A DNA stretch of 16,462 bases, from assembly GCA_030618475.1 (NCBI GenBank), contig JAUXDG010000034.1, forward strand, positions 1 through 16,462, written 5' to 3'. Below are positions 7,031 through 14,072 of this stretch, one piece after another. A model generated the notes under the pieces. The model was not told the DNA's origin and searched no databases. It saw nothing but the letters and a program-made list of their open reading frames with translations. Position numbers and translations under genes: made by a program. Numbering within the stretch: position 1 is the stretch's first letter; the number at the start of each line of letters is the position of its first letter. The stretch comes from Gammaproteobacteria bacterium (GTDB lineage: Bacteria > Pseudomonadota > Gammaproteobacteria > DSM-19610).

Positions 7031-7881
7031 GATGAATACCAGTTTCCGTCACCGGCCTTGTCACATTCTGCCAAAGCTGCCTGCAGTTGGCGGGTAATCG
7101 AACCGGAGTCGAAGGCCCCAAAGTCGTCGATACTGACAACCGGCCAGATACCAATCAGGCTGTTACAGACAAAAACTTCCCGCGCTGTTTTTACATCATC
7201 GAGTGATATAGAGCGAATCTCGGTGGCTATTCCCAGGCTTTCTGCCAGATCGAGAATAACAGATCGCATAACCCCTGCCACACCGCATTTTGACAGATCA
7301 GGCGTTATCAGAACCTGATTCGCCAGTAAAAAGACGTTACTCATGGTCCCTTCAACCAGCCGGTCACTACCACTCAACATCAAACCTTCGGCGATAGCCG
7401 GATCATCCCACTCGGCACGCGCCAGGACCTGCTCCAGGCGGTTAAGGTGTTTTATACCGCCCAGCAGTGGCTGAACAGCCAGCCGCACGTCACAGATGCG
7501 CACACGAATTCCGCGATGACCCGGATTCGCCGGCCATTCCGGTAAAGGCTGCACACTCGCGATCCGCGTCACAGCCTGGCCAGAAAACGGACCGTAACCA
7601 CGCCCGGCACAGCGGCGACTGAGGATTAGCTTCAGCACGGCATCGTCATGCTGAGCGGCCAGTTCTTTCAGCTCATGCCGGACCAGACTCCAATCCATGG
7701 CGGGAAACTTCAGGCGCTCACATCCTGCCATCAGCCGCTTGATATGTCTTTCCAGAAACTCCGGCTCGGAATGGTGGATACGGATGGTCTCAAACAAGCC
7801 GTCTCCATACTGCAGGGCACGCTCAGACACATCGACCAGCGCCCCCGCCAGACCATTCACCCAGCTCTGCGTGTCATTCAT
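7027..7881 (-). CDS. pabC: Aminodeoxychorismate lyase
   Basis: A 284-residue fold-type IV PLP enzyme that converts 4-amino-4-deoxychorismate to p-aminobenzoate and pyruvate in folate synthesis. Visible motifs are WVNG, ALQYGDGLFETIR, SRRCAGRGYG, GGIKHLNRLEQVLAR (K144 is the PLP lysine), EGLMLSGSDRLVEGTMSNVF and FVCNSLIGIWPV. The product gene mltG overlaps its stop by ATGA. Its own ATG at 7881 overlaps, again as ATGA, the stop codon that closes the pabB remnant upstream. PabC needs aminodeoxychorismate made by PabA/PabB; the pabB copy next door is broken, so a working component I must be encoded elsewhere if this pathway is active. Confidence 0.9.
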   Translation of the reverse strand: MNDTQSWVNGLAGALVDVSERALQYGDGLFETIRIHHSEPEFLERHIKRLMAGCERLKFPAMDWSLVRHELKELAAQHDDAVLKLILSRRCAGRGYGPFSGQAVTRIASVQPLPEWPANPGHRGIRVRICDVRLAVQPLLGGIKHLNRLEQVLARAEWDDPAIAEGLMLSGSDRLVEGTMSNVFLLANQVLITPDLSKCGVAGVMRSVILDLAESLGIATEIRSISLDDVKTAREVFVCNSLIGIWPVVSIDDFGAFDSGSITRQLQAALAECDKAGDGNWYSS

Positions 7882-8074
7882 CCACTGCGCCCTTCCAGGG
7901 CGTACAACATGCCACGGGCTTTCGCGATGGTTTTGGCGGGAAATGCGAAGAGAATGTCAAAACGACCTGGTGGCCCCGGGACTGAACTTTCCAGGAGATG
8001 GGATAGTGCTGCGGATGAATGGCATGCAGATCAAGCAGATCGAATGAGGCTTCGATGGCCAGCTGCTGAATCAA
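7878..8074 (-). pseudogene. pabB: Remnant of pabB (aminodeoxychorismate synthase component I): N-terminus and probable last codons only
   Basis: Between fabF and pabC, the usual place for pabB in related gammaproteobacteria, one frame from TTG at 8074 reads IEASFDLLDLHAIHPQHYP. After a one-base shift at about 7997-8002 the next frame continues LLESSVPGPPGRFDILFAFP. Spliced, this resembles the PabB N-terminus (DLL.LH...P.RYP.LLES...GRYDILFA). The rest, AKTIAKARGMLYALEGRSG, looks like a PabB C-terminal end, and its TGA overlaps the pabC ATG as ATGA, as expected for the original pabB stop. About 400 residues, including the whole chorismate-binding domain, would be missing. The 66-codon open frame over this stretch (8074 to 7874) is the unshifted reading and is unlikely to be a gene. 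Confidence 0.68.
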
Positions 8075-8079
8075 TGGAC

Positions 8080-9318
8080 TCAGAGTTTGGTAAATACAAT
8101 AGAGCCGTTAGTGCCGCCAAAGCCGAAAGAATTGGACATCGCCACCTCAATTTTCATTTTACGGGCTTCATTCGGCACAAAATCAAGATCACAGTCAGGA
8201 TCAGGGGTGAACTGGTTAATGGTTGGGGGAGCTATCTGATCGCGAATCGCCAATACGCTAAATATCGCTTCGACACCGCCCGCAGCACCCAGCAGATGAC
8301 CGGTCATGGATTTGGTCGAGCTGATCGCTGCCTGGCAGGCGTGCTCACCCAGTGCGGTTTTGATGGCCCGGACTTCCGCAACATCACCGGCAGGTGTGGA
8401 CGTACCGTGTGCGTTGACATAATCGACCTGGTCCGGATTCAACCCGGCGTCACGCAATGCATTGCCCATGCAACGAGCAGCACCCTCCCCATTTTCTGAC
8501 GGAAGCGTCATATGGTAGGCGTCTCCGCTCATACCGTATCCGGCAATTTCGGCGTAGATATTCGCGCCACGCGCTTTGGCAGACTCATATTCTTCAAGCA
8601 CCATTACACCAGCACCATCACCCAGCACAAAACCATCACGATCCCTATCCCACGGGCGGCTGGCGGTTTGAGGATCGTCATTTCGCGTGGAAAGCGCCCT
8701 TGCTGCTGCAAAACCGCCCAAGCCTGTGGGCGTACTTGCCATTTCTGCACCACCGGCCAACATGGCGTCTGCGTCACCATAGGCGATGATTCTTGCAGCC
8801 TCACCAATACTGTGCGTACCGGTCGTGCAGGCGGTCACCATGGCTATGTTCGGCCCTTTCAAGCCATACATAATCGACAGATTGCCGGAAATCATATTGG
8901 TGATACTGGATGGCGCAAAAAACGGCGAAATCTTGCGCGGACCACCTTTCTTGTAGGCATCGTAATTTTTCTCAATGCCGAGCAGGCCGCCAATACCGGA
9001 GCCGATGGACACACCGACACGCTCTGCATTCTTTTCGGAAACCACCAGGCCCGCATCGCGGATTGCCTGAATGCCGGCAGCAACACCATAATGGAGGAAA
9101 ATATCCATTTTGCGCGCGTCCTTTTTCGGCACATAGTCGCTGACGTCAAACCCTTCGATAGTTCCGCCAAAACGTACCGAAAACTCAGAAACGTCGAATG
9201 ATGTAATCCGGCGGATCCCACTCCGGCCTGCCGTGATGTTATCCCAGGCTTCCGCTATGGACAGGCCCACTGGACTGATGATGCCCAGACCGGTGACCAC
9301 GACACGACGTTGTGACAC
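8080..9318 (-). CDS. fabF: 3-oxoacyl-[acyl-carrier-protein] synthase II
   Basis: A 412-residue condensing enzyme that elongates acyl-ACP with malonyl-ACP. It has the thiolase-fold Cys-His-His triad: C164 in VTACTTGTHS, H304 in VNAHGTSTPAGD and H341 in KSMTGHLLGAAGG. It ends with the typical SNSFGFGGTNGSIVF. Length is normal (E. coli FabF has 413 residues). The start is GTG at 9318, with GGAG 9 bases upstream, reading MSQRRVVVTGLG as in the family. It lies 88 bp after acpP, the usual pairing, and its stop is followed within 6 bases by the pabB remnant. Confidence 0.96.
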   Translation of the reverse strand: MSQRRVVVTGLGIISPVGLSIAEAWDNITAGRSGIRRITSFDVSEFSVRFGGTIEGFDVSDYVPKKDARKMDIFLHYGVAAGIQAIRDAGLVVSEKNAERVGVSIGSGIGGLLGIEKNYDAYKKGGPRKISPFFAPSSITNMISGNLSIMYGLKGPNIAMVTACTTGTHSIGEAARIIAYGDADAMLAGGAEMASTPTGLGGFAAARALSTRNDDPQTASRPWDRDRDGFVLGDGAGVMVLEEYESAKARGANIYAEIAGYGMSGDAYHMTLPSENGEGAARCMGNALRDAGLNPDQVDYVNAHGTSTPAGDVAEVRAIKTALGEHACQAAISSTKSMTGHLLGAAGGVEAIFSVLAIRDQIAPPTINQFTPDPDCDLDFVPNEARKMKIEVAMSNSFGFGGTNGSIVFTKL

Positions 9319-9406
9319 AGGAAGATACTCCGATATCTAGCAACAAAGAGAGAACTGAAGCAGGCCGCCGGCGGCGCCAGCGACCTGATCGCAATCAAGG
9401 CGGTTA

Positions 9407-9643
9407 TTAACCGAGGTGCGCTTGAACGTAATCAATCGCTTGCTGGACGGTGGTAATTTTCTCCGCCTCTTCGTCCGGGATTTCACACTCGAATTCTTCC
9501 TCGAGAGCCATTACCAGTTCCACGGTATCCAGAGAATCTGCGCCCAGGTCATCAACAAAGGAGGCTTCTTTGGTGACAGCGTCTTCGCCGACATCCAGTT
9601 GTTCGATAACTATCTTTTTGACGCGTTCTTCAACATTACTCAT
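9407..9643 (-). CDS. acpP: Acyl carrier protein
   Basis: A 78-residue acidic four-helix protein almost identical in layout to E. coli AcpP: MSNVEERVKKIVIEQLDVGE, then ASFVDDLGADSLDTVELVMA and the EIPDEEAEKITTVQQAIDYV end. S37 in GADSLD is the 4'-phosphopantetheine attachment site. It carries acyl intermediates between the Fab enzymes, PlsX and other acyltransferases. The ATG at 9643 has GAGGAAG about 10 bases upstream. A 353 bp gap separates it from fabG and holds a promoter candidate, consistent with separate high expression. Confidence 0.98.
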   Translation of the reverse strand: MSNVEERVKKIVIEQLDVGEDAVTKEASFVDDLGADSLDTVELVMALEEEFECEIPDEEAEKITTVQQAIDYVQAHLG

Positions 9644-9690
9644 GGTTGAAACTTCCTCAGTTGTTTGTGATCAGTTCAATCTGCGCGCGT

Positions 9691-9719
9691 ATTTTATGGG
9701 AAAGTGAATAACCAATCCA
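9691..9719 (-). promoter_or_regulatory. Candidate sigma-70 promoter of acpP
   Basis: On the minus strand, TGGATT (9719-9714, 3/6 to consensus) is followed after 17 bases by TAAAAT (9696-9691, 5/6). The start would fall near 9684, leaving a leader of about 41 nt. An independent promoter is expected, because acpP is usually expressed well above its neighbours. Confidence 0.42.
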
Positions 9720-9865
9720 GTCATCAAAGTTTATTAATTCCTGCCTCGATTCCCACTTCGGCACCTGAAAATACGCAAACTATAAATATTAATTTACAAT
9801 GTAAACATCATGTTATGGCAGAAACCTCACGCATTGCTTTACATATTCATTGCATAAATCTTCCA

Positions 9866-9915
9866 GTGGGAGCGGTTTCCTGACCGCGAATCGCGCCGAA
9901 GCGCGGCGCTCCTAC
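9866..9915. repeat. REP-like double-hairpin intergenic repeat
   Basis: Outer arms GTGGGAGCG (9866-9874) and CGCTCCTAC (9907-9915) pair over 9 positions with one G-T wobble. Two inner hairpins lie between them: CGGT/ACCG (9873-9886) and CGCGC-CGAA-GCGCG minus one loop overlap (9892-9905). The GTGGGAGCGG...CGCTCCTAC wording is that of REP elements widespread in pseudomonads and other gammaproteobacteria. It lies between the end of fabG and the acpP promoter region, without a T-run, so it is not a typical terminator. Confidence 0.7.
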
Positions 9916-9996
9916 AGGACTTGAGCCAGACATCACATCCACTGCCGGCGAATTCCAGACCAGCGTACAGGTCGAAATTTATGCAACTGCAGGGTT

Positions 9997-10743
9997 TCAG
10001 CCCATATGCATGCCGCCATTCACATGCAGTGTTTCACCAGTAATATAAGCGGCTTGCGGAGATGCCAGGAACACGGCAGCCGAGGCAATATCGCTGACGT
10101 CACCCAGCCGGCCAAGGGGTATCTGTTTAATCAGCGACTCGCGCTGATCATCCGCCAGACCCCGTGTCATATCGGTATCAATGAAACCTGGCGCGATGGC
10201 GTTGACGGTGATTCCCCGTGTGCCGACTTCGCGCGCCAATGACTTGCTAAAACCAATCATGCCGGCTTTCGCCGCACAATAATTAGCCTGCCCCGGATTA
10301 CCGGTTACCGCTACAACAGAAGCAATATTGATGATGCGCCCGCGTTTGGCTTTCATCATGCCACGCAGACAGGCCTTGCTGAGGCGAAAGATGGAACTCA
10401 GGTTGGTGTCAAGTACCGCGCCCCATTCATCTTCCTTCATGCGCATGAGCAGATTGTCACGCGTAATGCCAGCATTGTTAACCAGAATGCTTGGCGCACC
10501 GAGTGTATCCTTGATCTGCTTCATCACCGAAGCGATGGCATCCACGTCGGTTACATCGAGTGTCAGCCCCAGACCTTGCAGACCCTGGTCATCAAAGCTG
10601 GATTGAATAGCGGCGGCACCCTGTTCCGTCGTTGCCGTACCGACCACTTTCGCACCCTGCCTGCCCAGCGCCAAAGCGATAGCCTGGCCTATACCTCGAC
10701 TCGCACCGGTGACCAATGCAATGTCCTCTGTCAAAGGCATCAT
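9997..10743 (-). CDS. fabG: 3-oxoacyl-[acyl-carrier-protein] reductase
   Basis: A 248-residue short-chain dehydrogenase that uses NADPH to reduce 3-oxoacyl-ACP. It has the TGASRGIG cofactor motif (12-19), NNAG (89-92), and the catalytic S142, Y155 and K159 (NYCAAKAG), followed by VNAIAPGFIDTDMT and the FabG-type end ITGETLHVNGGMHM. The first of two adjacent ATGs (10743) lies 6 bases after AAGGAGTC, actually AAGGAG followed by TCATGA, a strong ribosome site. It lies 64 bp after fabD, with a hairpin in the gap. Confidence 0.96.
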   Translation of the reverse strand: MMPLTEDIALVTGASRGIGQAIALALGRQGAKVVGTATTEQGAAAIQSSFDDQGLQGLGLTLDVTDVDAIASVMKQIKDTLGAPSILVNNAGITRDNLLMRMKEDEWGAVLDTNLSSIFRLSKACLRGMMKAKRGRIINIASVVAVTGNPGQANYCAAKAGMIGFSKSLAREVGTRGITVNAIAPGFIDTDMTRGLADDQRESLIKQIPLGRLGDVSDIASAAVFLASPQAAYITGETLHVNGGMHMG

Positions 10744-10790
10744 TCATGACTCCTTGTTTACTGTAGAGCTGCTAACTTGAATTTCTCACC

Positions 10791-10808
10791 ACATGCCCTG
10801 GGGCATGT
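10791..10808. repeat. Perfect 18 bp palindrome between fabD and fabG
   Basis: ACATGCCC-TG-GGGCATGT, touching the TAA stop of fabD (10808-10810). In the minus-strand transcript it forms a hairpin of 7 bp with a 4-nt loop directly after fabD. No U-run follows, so it is more likely an RNA-processing or stability element than a terminator. Confidence 0.55.
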
Positions 10809-11773
10809 TAGTTAAGGCTGTGAGAAATGTGGGCCAGGGCTTTTTCGATATCTTCAGCTGTCTGTACCGGAATGCCTTGCATCGATTTGTCGATACGCTT
10901 GCTCAGACCGGCCAGCACCTTACCCGGCCCCATTTCGAGAATGCTAGTGATACCGGCGCCATACATGGCGCGAACCGTTTCAACCCAGCGCACCGGGCTG
11001 AATAACTGGGCAGCCAGCACCTCGCGAATGGCATCGGGCTGATCATGAATGGCAACATCAACATTATGCAGCACCTGCACGGCAGGCGCCTTGATTGAGA
11101 TGGCGGCAAGATCTTTGGCAAATGTCTGCGCGGCGGGTTGCATCAGACGGCAGTGCGAAGGCACTGAAACCGGCAGAAGCAAGGCACGCCTGGCACCCGC
11201 CTGTTTGGCCAGATCCATGGCCCGCTCGACCGCTGCAGCATTTCCTGCAATAACCACCTGGCCCGGCGAATTGAAGTTTACAGCACTGACAACTTCACCC
11301 TGCGCCGCCTGCTCACAAACGGAGCGGACCTGATCGTCGTCGAGACCCAGTATCGCGGCCATGGAACCGATTCCTTCCGGCACTGCATTCTGCATGGTCT
11401 CACCACGCTTTTCTACCAGAGCAACGGCATCTGCAAACTCAATGGCGCCCGCACAGACCAGCGCCGTATACTCCCCCAGACTGTGCCCGGCCATCATTGC
11501 CGGCAGCCGATCGGTTCGATTTTGCCAACAACGCCAGGTAGCCACTCCCGCCGTCAGCATCGCAGGCTGGGTACAACTCGTCTGATTCAATAAATCTGCA
11601 GGACCATTTTGCGTGCGTTCCCAAAGATCGTATCCCAGTACATCTGAGGCTTGGGAAAATATCTCCTCGACCAGCGGAAAAACCTCGGCCAGTTCGGCCA
11701 GCATACCAACAGACTGGGAGCCCTGCCCGGGAAACACCATGGCAAGATTTGCACACTGATTGGAACTTGTCAT
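10808..11773 (-). CDS. fabD: Malonyl-CoA:ACP transacylase
   Basis: A 321-residue protein that loads malonyl groups from malonyl-CoA onto AcpP. Motifs are VFPGQGSQSVGM near the N-terminus, GHSLGEYTAL with nucleophile S98, NSPGQVVIAG, the histidine motif VPSHC (H207), and EMGPGKVL near the C-terminus. The fold and length (E. coli 309) are normal, with about 8 extra N-terminal residues from the ATG at 11773. No strong Shine-Dalgarno is seen, but fabH ends only 14 bases upstream, so translation may be coupled. Confidence 0.96.
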   Translation of the reverse strand: MTSSNQCANLAMVFPGQGSQSVGMLAELAEVFPLVEEIFSQASDVLGYDLWERTQNGPADLLNQTSCTQPAMLTAGVATWRCWQNRTDRLPAMMAGHSLGEYTALVCAGAIEFADAVALVEKRGETMQNAVPEGIGSMAAILGLDDDQVRSVCEQAAQGEVVSAVNFNSPGQVVIAGNAAAVERAMDLAKQAGARRALLLPVSVPSHCRLMQPAAQTFAKDLAAISIKAPAVQVLHNVDVAIHDQPDAIREVLAAQLFSPVRWVETVRAMYGAGITSILEMGPGKVLAGLSKRIDKSMQGIPVQTAEDIEKALAHISHSLN

Positions 11774-11787
11774 AGAACGATGTCGTA

Positions 11788-12756
11788 TCAGAATTTGAGT
11801 AGAATAGAGCCCCAGGTAAAACCGCCACCAAACGCCTCCATCAGCAAGGTTTCTCCCCGCTTGATACGCCCATCGCGGACAGCCACATCGAGAGCCAGCG
11901 GCACCGATGCACCGGATGTATTGCCATGCTCATCCACAGTGACGACAACATGATCCATAGACATTTTCAGCTTTTTGGCGGTCGCCTGGATAATACGGAT
12001 ATTAGCCTGATGCGGAATCAGCCAGTCTATGTCTGATTGCTCCATATTATTGGCTTCCAGCGTTTCGTCCACGATTCGACCCAGGGTATTCACCGCCATC
12101 TTGAAGACTTCGTTGCCCTTCATGGTCACGTAGCCATTGCCCTCTTTCAGGCTGTCATAGCCCTGGCCGACACCCCCGGACACAGACAAAAGGTGCTCGT
12201 AAGCACCATCTGCATGCAAATGTGTGGAAAGGATTCCGGGTTCCTCGCCAGCTTCCAACACCACGGCACCGGCACCATCACCAAACAGTACGCAGGTACT
12301 GCGATCAGTCCAGTCGAGTACTCTCGAGAGGGTTTCGGCACCGATAACCAGGGCACATTTTGCCGTCCCGGTACGAATAAATTTATCGGCTACGCTCAAG
12401 GCATAGACAAAGCCGGTACATACCGCCTGAATATCAAAAGCAGCACAACCATGACGATCCAGGCGCTTTTGCAACAAACAGGCGGTACTGGGAAAAACAC
12501 GATCGGGCGTCGTGGTTGCCACGATAATGAGATCGATATCCTGCGCGTCCCTTCCTGCGGATGCCAACGCCCGTCGTGCGGCACACTCCGCGAGATCGAC
12601 GGTGTTCTGACCTTCTACAGCAATGTGGCGTTTACTGATACCGGTACGCTCTCGAATCCACTGATCCGTCGTATCAACGATCTTTTCCAGATCCTGGTTG
12701 GTCAACACCTTGTCAGGCAGGTAACCACCGGTTCCTGTGATGCGCGAGTAAATCAA
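11788..12756 (-). CDS. fabH: 3-oxoacyl-[acyl-carrier-protein] synthase III
   Basis: A 322-residue condensing enzyme that starts fatty-acid synthesis from acetyl-CoA and malonyl-ACP. The catalytic triad is complete: C113 in AVCTGF, H249 in IPHQANIRI and N279 in EHGNTSGAS. The end FGGGFTWGSILLKF is typical. It starts with TTG at 12756, overlapping the plsX stop as TTGA; the resulting N-terminus MIYSRITGTGGYLP aligns with the family start, so the TTG is credible. Confidence 0.96.
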   Translation of the reverse strand: MIYSRITGTGGYLPDKVLTNQDLEKIVDTTDQWIRERTGISKRHIAVEGQNTVDLAECAARRALASAGRDAQDIDLIIVATTTPDRVFPSTACLLQKRLDRHGCAAFDIQAVCTGFVYALSVADKFIRTGTAKCALVIGAETLSRVLDWTDRSTCVLFGDGAGAVVLEAGEEPGILSTHLHADGAYEHLLSVSGGVGQGYDSLKEGNGYVTMKGNEVFKMAVNTLGRIVDETLEANNMEQSDIDWLIPHQANIRIIQATAKKLKMSMDHVVVTVDEHGNTSGASVPLALDVAVRDGRIKRGETLLMEAFGGGFTWGSILLKF

Positions 12757-13781
12757 ACTGCTTGCCTCTCGGCCAAAATCGCCTGCAATTGTGAACTGAT
12801 GAGTTGCGGGACATTCTGTTCGGCAACCACAGCAGAGACCAGTATCGCGTTGGTAAATGCGAGCACGTCAGCGCCACCGTGACTTTTTATAACCGAACCC
12901 CGCAACCCCAGCAGGCTGGCACCATTATAACGTCGTGGATCGATCGCCTTACGGAATGCCTTTAACACAGGCAACGCCGCCAGACCCGCCAGCCTGGTCA
13001 GAATATTCCTGGTGAATTCCCGCTTCATATAATACGAGATAATCTGGGCTATACCTTCGCTGCTCTTCAGGGCGATGTTGCCAACAAATCCGTCACAGGC
13101 GACAACATCAACCTTGCCGCTGTAAATATCATCACCTTCGATAAAACCAATGTAATTCAGCTCGCTGCCGGAAAGCAGCCTGGCTGCCTCCTTGATCGTC
13201 TCGTTACCCTTGATTTCTTCTTCGCCAATGTTCAACAGGCCCACACGTGGATTTTCATTGCCATCCACGGCTCTGGCCAATACAGAGCCCATCAGTGCAA
13301 ACTGGAACAAGTGTTCCGATGAGCTGTCAATGTTGGCGCCCAGATCAAGCACCCAGGTGTGCCCCGTCTTCGACGGCAGCGATGTACAGATGGCGGGACG
13401 ATCAATTCCCGGCAATGTTTTCAACACATAACGGGCTGTGGCCATCAAGGCACCGGTATTACCTGCACTGACACAGGACTGAGCCCGGCCTTCCTTGACC
13501 ATATTGATCGCGATGCGCATCGATGAATCTTTTTTGAAACGCAGGGCGTGTGACGGCAACTCATCCATATCGACACATTGTGATGCGTTCTGGATCTGCA
13601 GCCGGTCACCGCTCTTGCCGCCGAATGCAAGCAGCTTTTTTTCGATCATGCCCTGGTCGCCCACCAGCAACAGGTCAAGATTATCCCGCTTTGCCAATGC
13701 CCGCAATGCTGCAGGCAGCACCACATCCGGGCCATGGTCGCCGCCCATGACATCCAGAGCTATGGTGAATCGTTCAGTCAT
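12753..13781 (-). CDS. plsX: Phosphate acyltransferase PlsX
   Basis: It converts acyl-ACP and phosphate to acyl-phosphate for PlsY in phospholipid synthesis. Visible motifs are TIALDVMGGDHGPD at the N-terminus, SAGNTGALMA, DLGANIDSS, NIGEEEIKGNE, DVVACDGFVGNIALKSSEG, then KSHGGAD near the end. The ATG at 13781 is chosen because MTERFTIALDVMGGD aligns with the family start. An upstream in-frame TTG at 13808 would add nine codons that lie inside the rpmF-plsX terminator hairpin. No good Shine-Dalgarno precedes 13781; the only GGGAG is about 20 bases away inside the hairpin. The fabH start overlaps the stop. Confidence 0.95.
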   Translation of the reverse strand: MTERFTIALDVMGGDHGPDVVLPAALRALAKRDNLDLLLVGDQGMIEKKLLAFGGKSGDRLQIQNASQCVDMDELPSHALRFKKDSSMRIAINMVKEGRAQSCVSAGNTGALMATARYVLKTLPGIDRPAICTSLPSKTGHTWVLDLGANIDSSSEHLFQFALMGSVLARAVDGNENPRVGLLNIGEEEIKGNETIKEAARLLSGSELNYIGFIEGDDIYSGKVDVVACDGFVGNIALKSSEGIAQIISYYMKREFTRNILTRLAGLAALPVLKAFRKAIDPRRYNGASLLGLRGSVIKSHGGADVLAFTNAILVSAVVAEQNVPQLISSQLQAILAERQAV

Positions 13782-13783
13782 GC

Positions 13784-13827
13784 AATAAAAACACACGCTG
13801 GCTCCCAAGCGGGAAGCAGCGTGTGTT
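13784..13827 (-). terminator. Intrinsic-terminator-like hairpin between rpmF and plsX
   Basis: On the minus strand AACACACGCTG (13827-13817) pairs perfectly over 11 bp with CAGCGTGTGTT (13800-13790). The 16-base centre also folds (CCC/GGG plus flanking pairs). The stem runs straight into TTTTTATT (13791-13784). Stem plus T-run is the canonical Rho-independent form. The plsX ATG begins 3 bases beyond, so the site would act as an attenuator inside the operon rather than as its end. Confidence 0.75.
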
Positions 13828-13865
13828 CAGAATGATTGACGGGAATAACAAACCCGCAACGCGGA

Positions 13866-14045
13866 TCAATCAAGGTCTTTGTTGATGACCTTACGGCCAC
13901 GGTAGTAGCCGTCGGGACTGACGTGATGGCGAAGGTGGGTTTCACCCGTCGTCTGTTCTACAGACAGCGCTGAACTTTTCAGACTGTCGTGAGAACGACG
14001 CATACCGCGTCTCGAAGGTGTCTTCCGGCTTTTTTGAACCGCCAT
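13866..14045 (-). CDS. rpmF: 50S ribosomal protein L32
   Basis: A 59-residue basic protein that was identified by reading the frame from ATG at 14045: MAVQKSRKTPSRRGMRRSHD, then SLKSSALSVEQTTGETHLRH, then HVSPDGYYRGRKV and INKDLD. This matches L32 (RGMRRSHD, GE.HLRHH, GYYRGRKV). This form has no zinc-binding cysteines, as in E. coli. AGGAGA lies about 8 bases upstream. The gene follows yceD by 27 bp, the conserved pairing. Confidence 0.97.
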   Translation of the reverse strand: MAVQKSRKTPSRRGMRRSHDSLKSSALSVEQTTGETHLRHHVSPDGYYRGRKVINKDLD

Positions 14046-14072
14046 GACATAATCTCCTGCAAATGTACTCGT

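Larger units (their letters stand above)
9644..9996. other. acpP upstream region (fabG-acpP intergenic)
   Basis: This 353 bp stretch has no gene. From the acpP side it holds the Shine-Dalgarno, the promoter candidate at 9691-9719, and an AT-rich stretch (about 9770-9860) with the palindrome TTTACAATGTAAA at 9793-9805. A REP-like double hairpin follows at 9866-9915. A second, weaker promoter possibility (TTTACA 9805-9800, 15 bases, TATAGT 9784-9779, minus strand) overlaps the palindrome. Confidence 0.5.

Noticed and set aside
7874..8074. 66-codon open frame between fabF and pabC as an independent small gene
   Set aside because: Only its first ~25 codons look protein-like, and the likeness continues in another frame. 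It is better explained as frameshifted pabB remnant.
7648..8499. 283-codon plus-strand open frame
   Set aside because: Runs antisense across pabC, the pabB remnant and fabF and has no family resemblance.
9364..9375. GCCGCCGGCGGC palindrome between fabF and acpP as a terminator
   Set aside because: No T-run on either side and no loop in the perfect form, so probably a GC-rich chance palindrome or minor hairpin.
12037..12882. 281-codon plus-strand open frame
   Set aside because: Antisense shadow of fabH and the plsX end; no motifs.
13782..13808. TTG at 13808 as the plsX start
   Set aside because: Would put the first nine codons inside the terminator hairpin; ATG at 13781 matches the family N-terminus.
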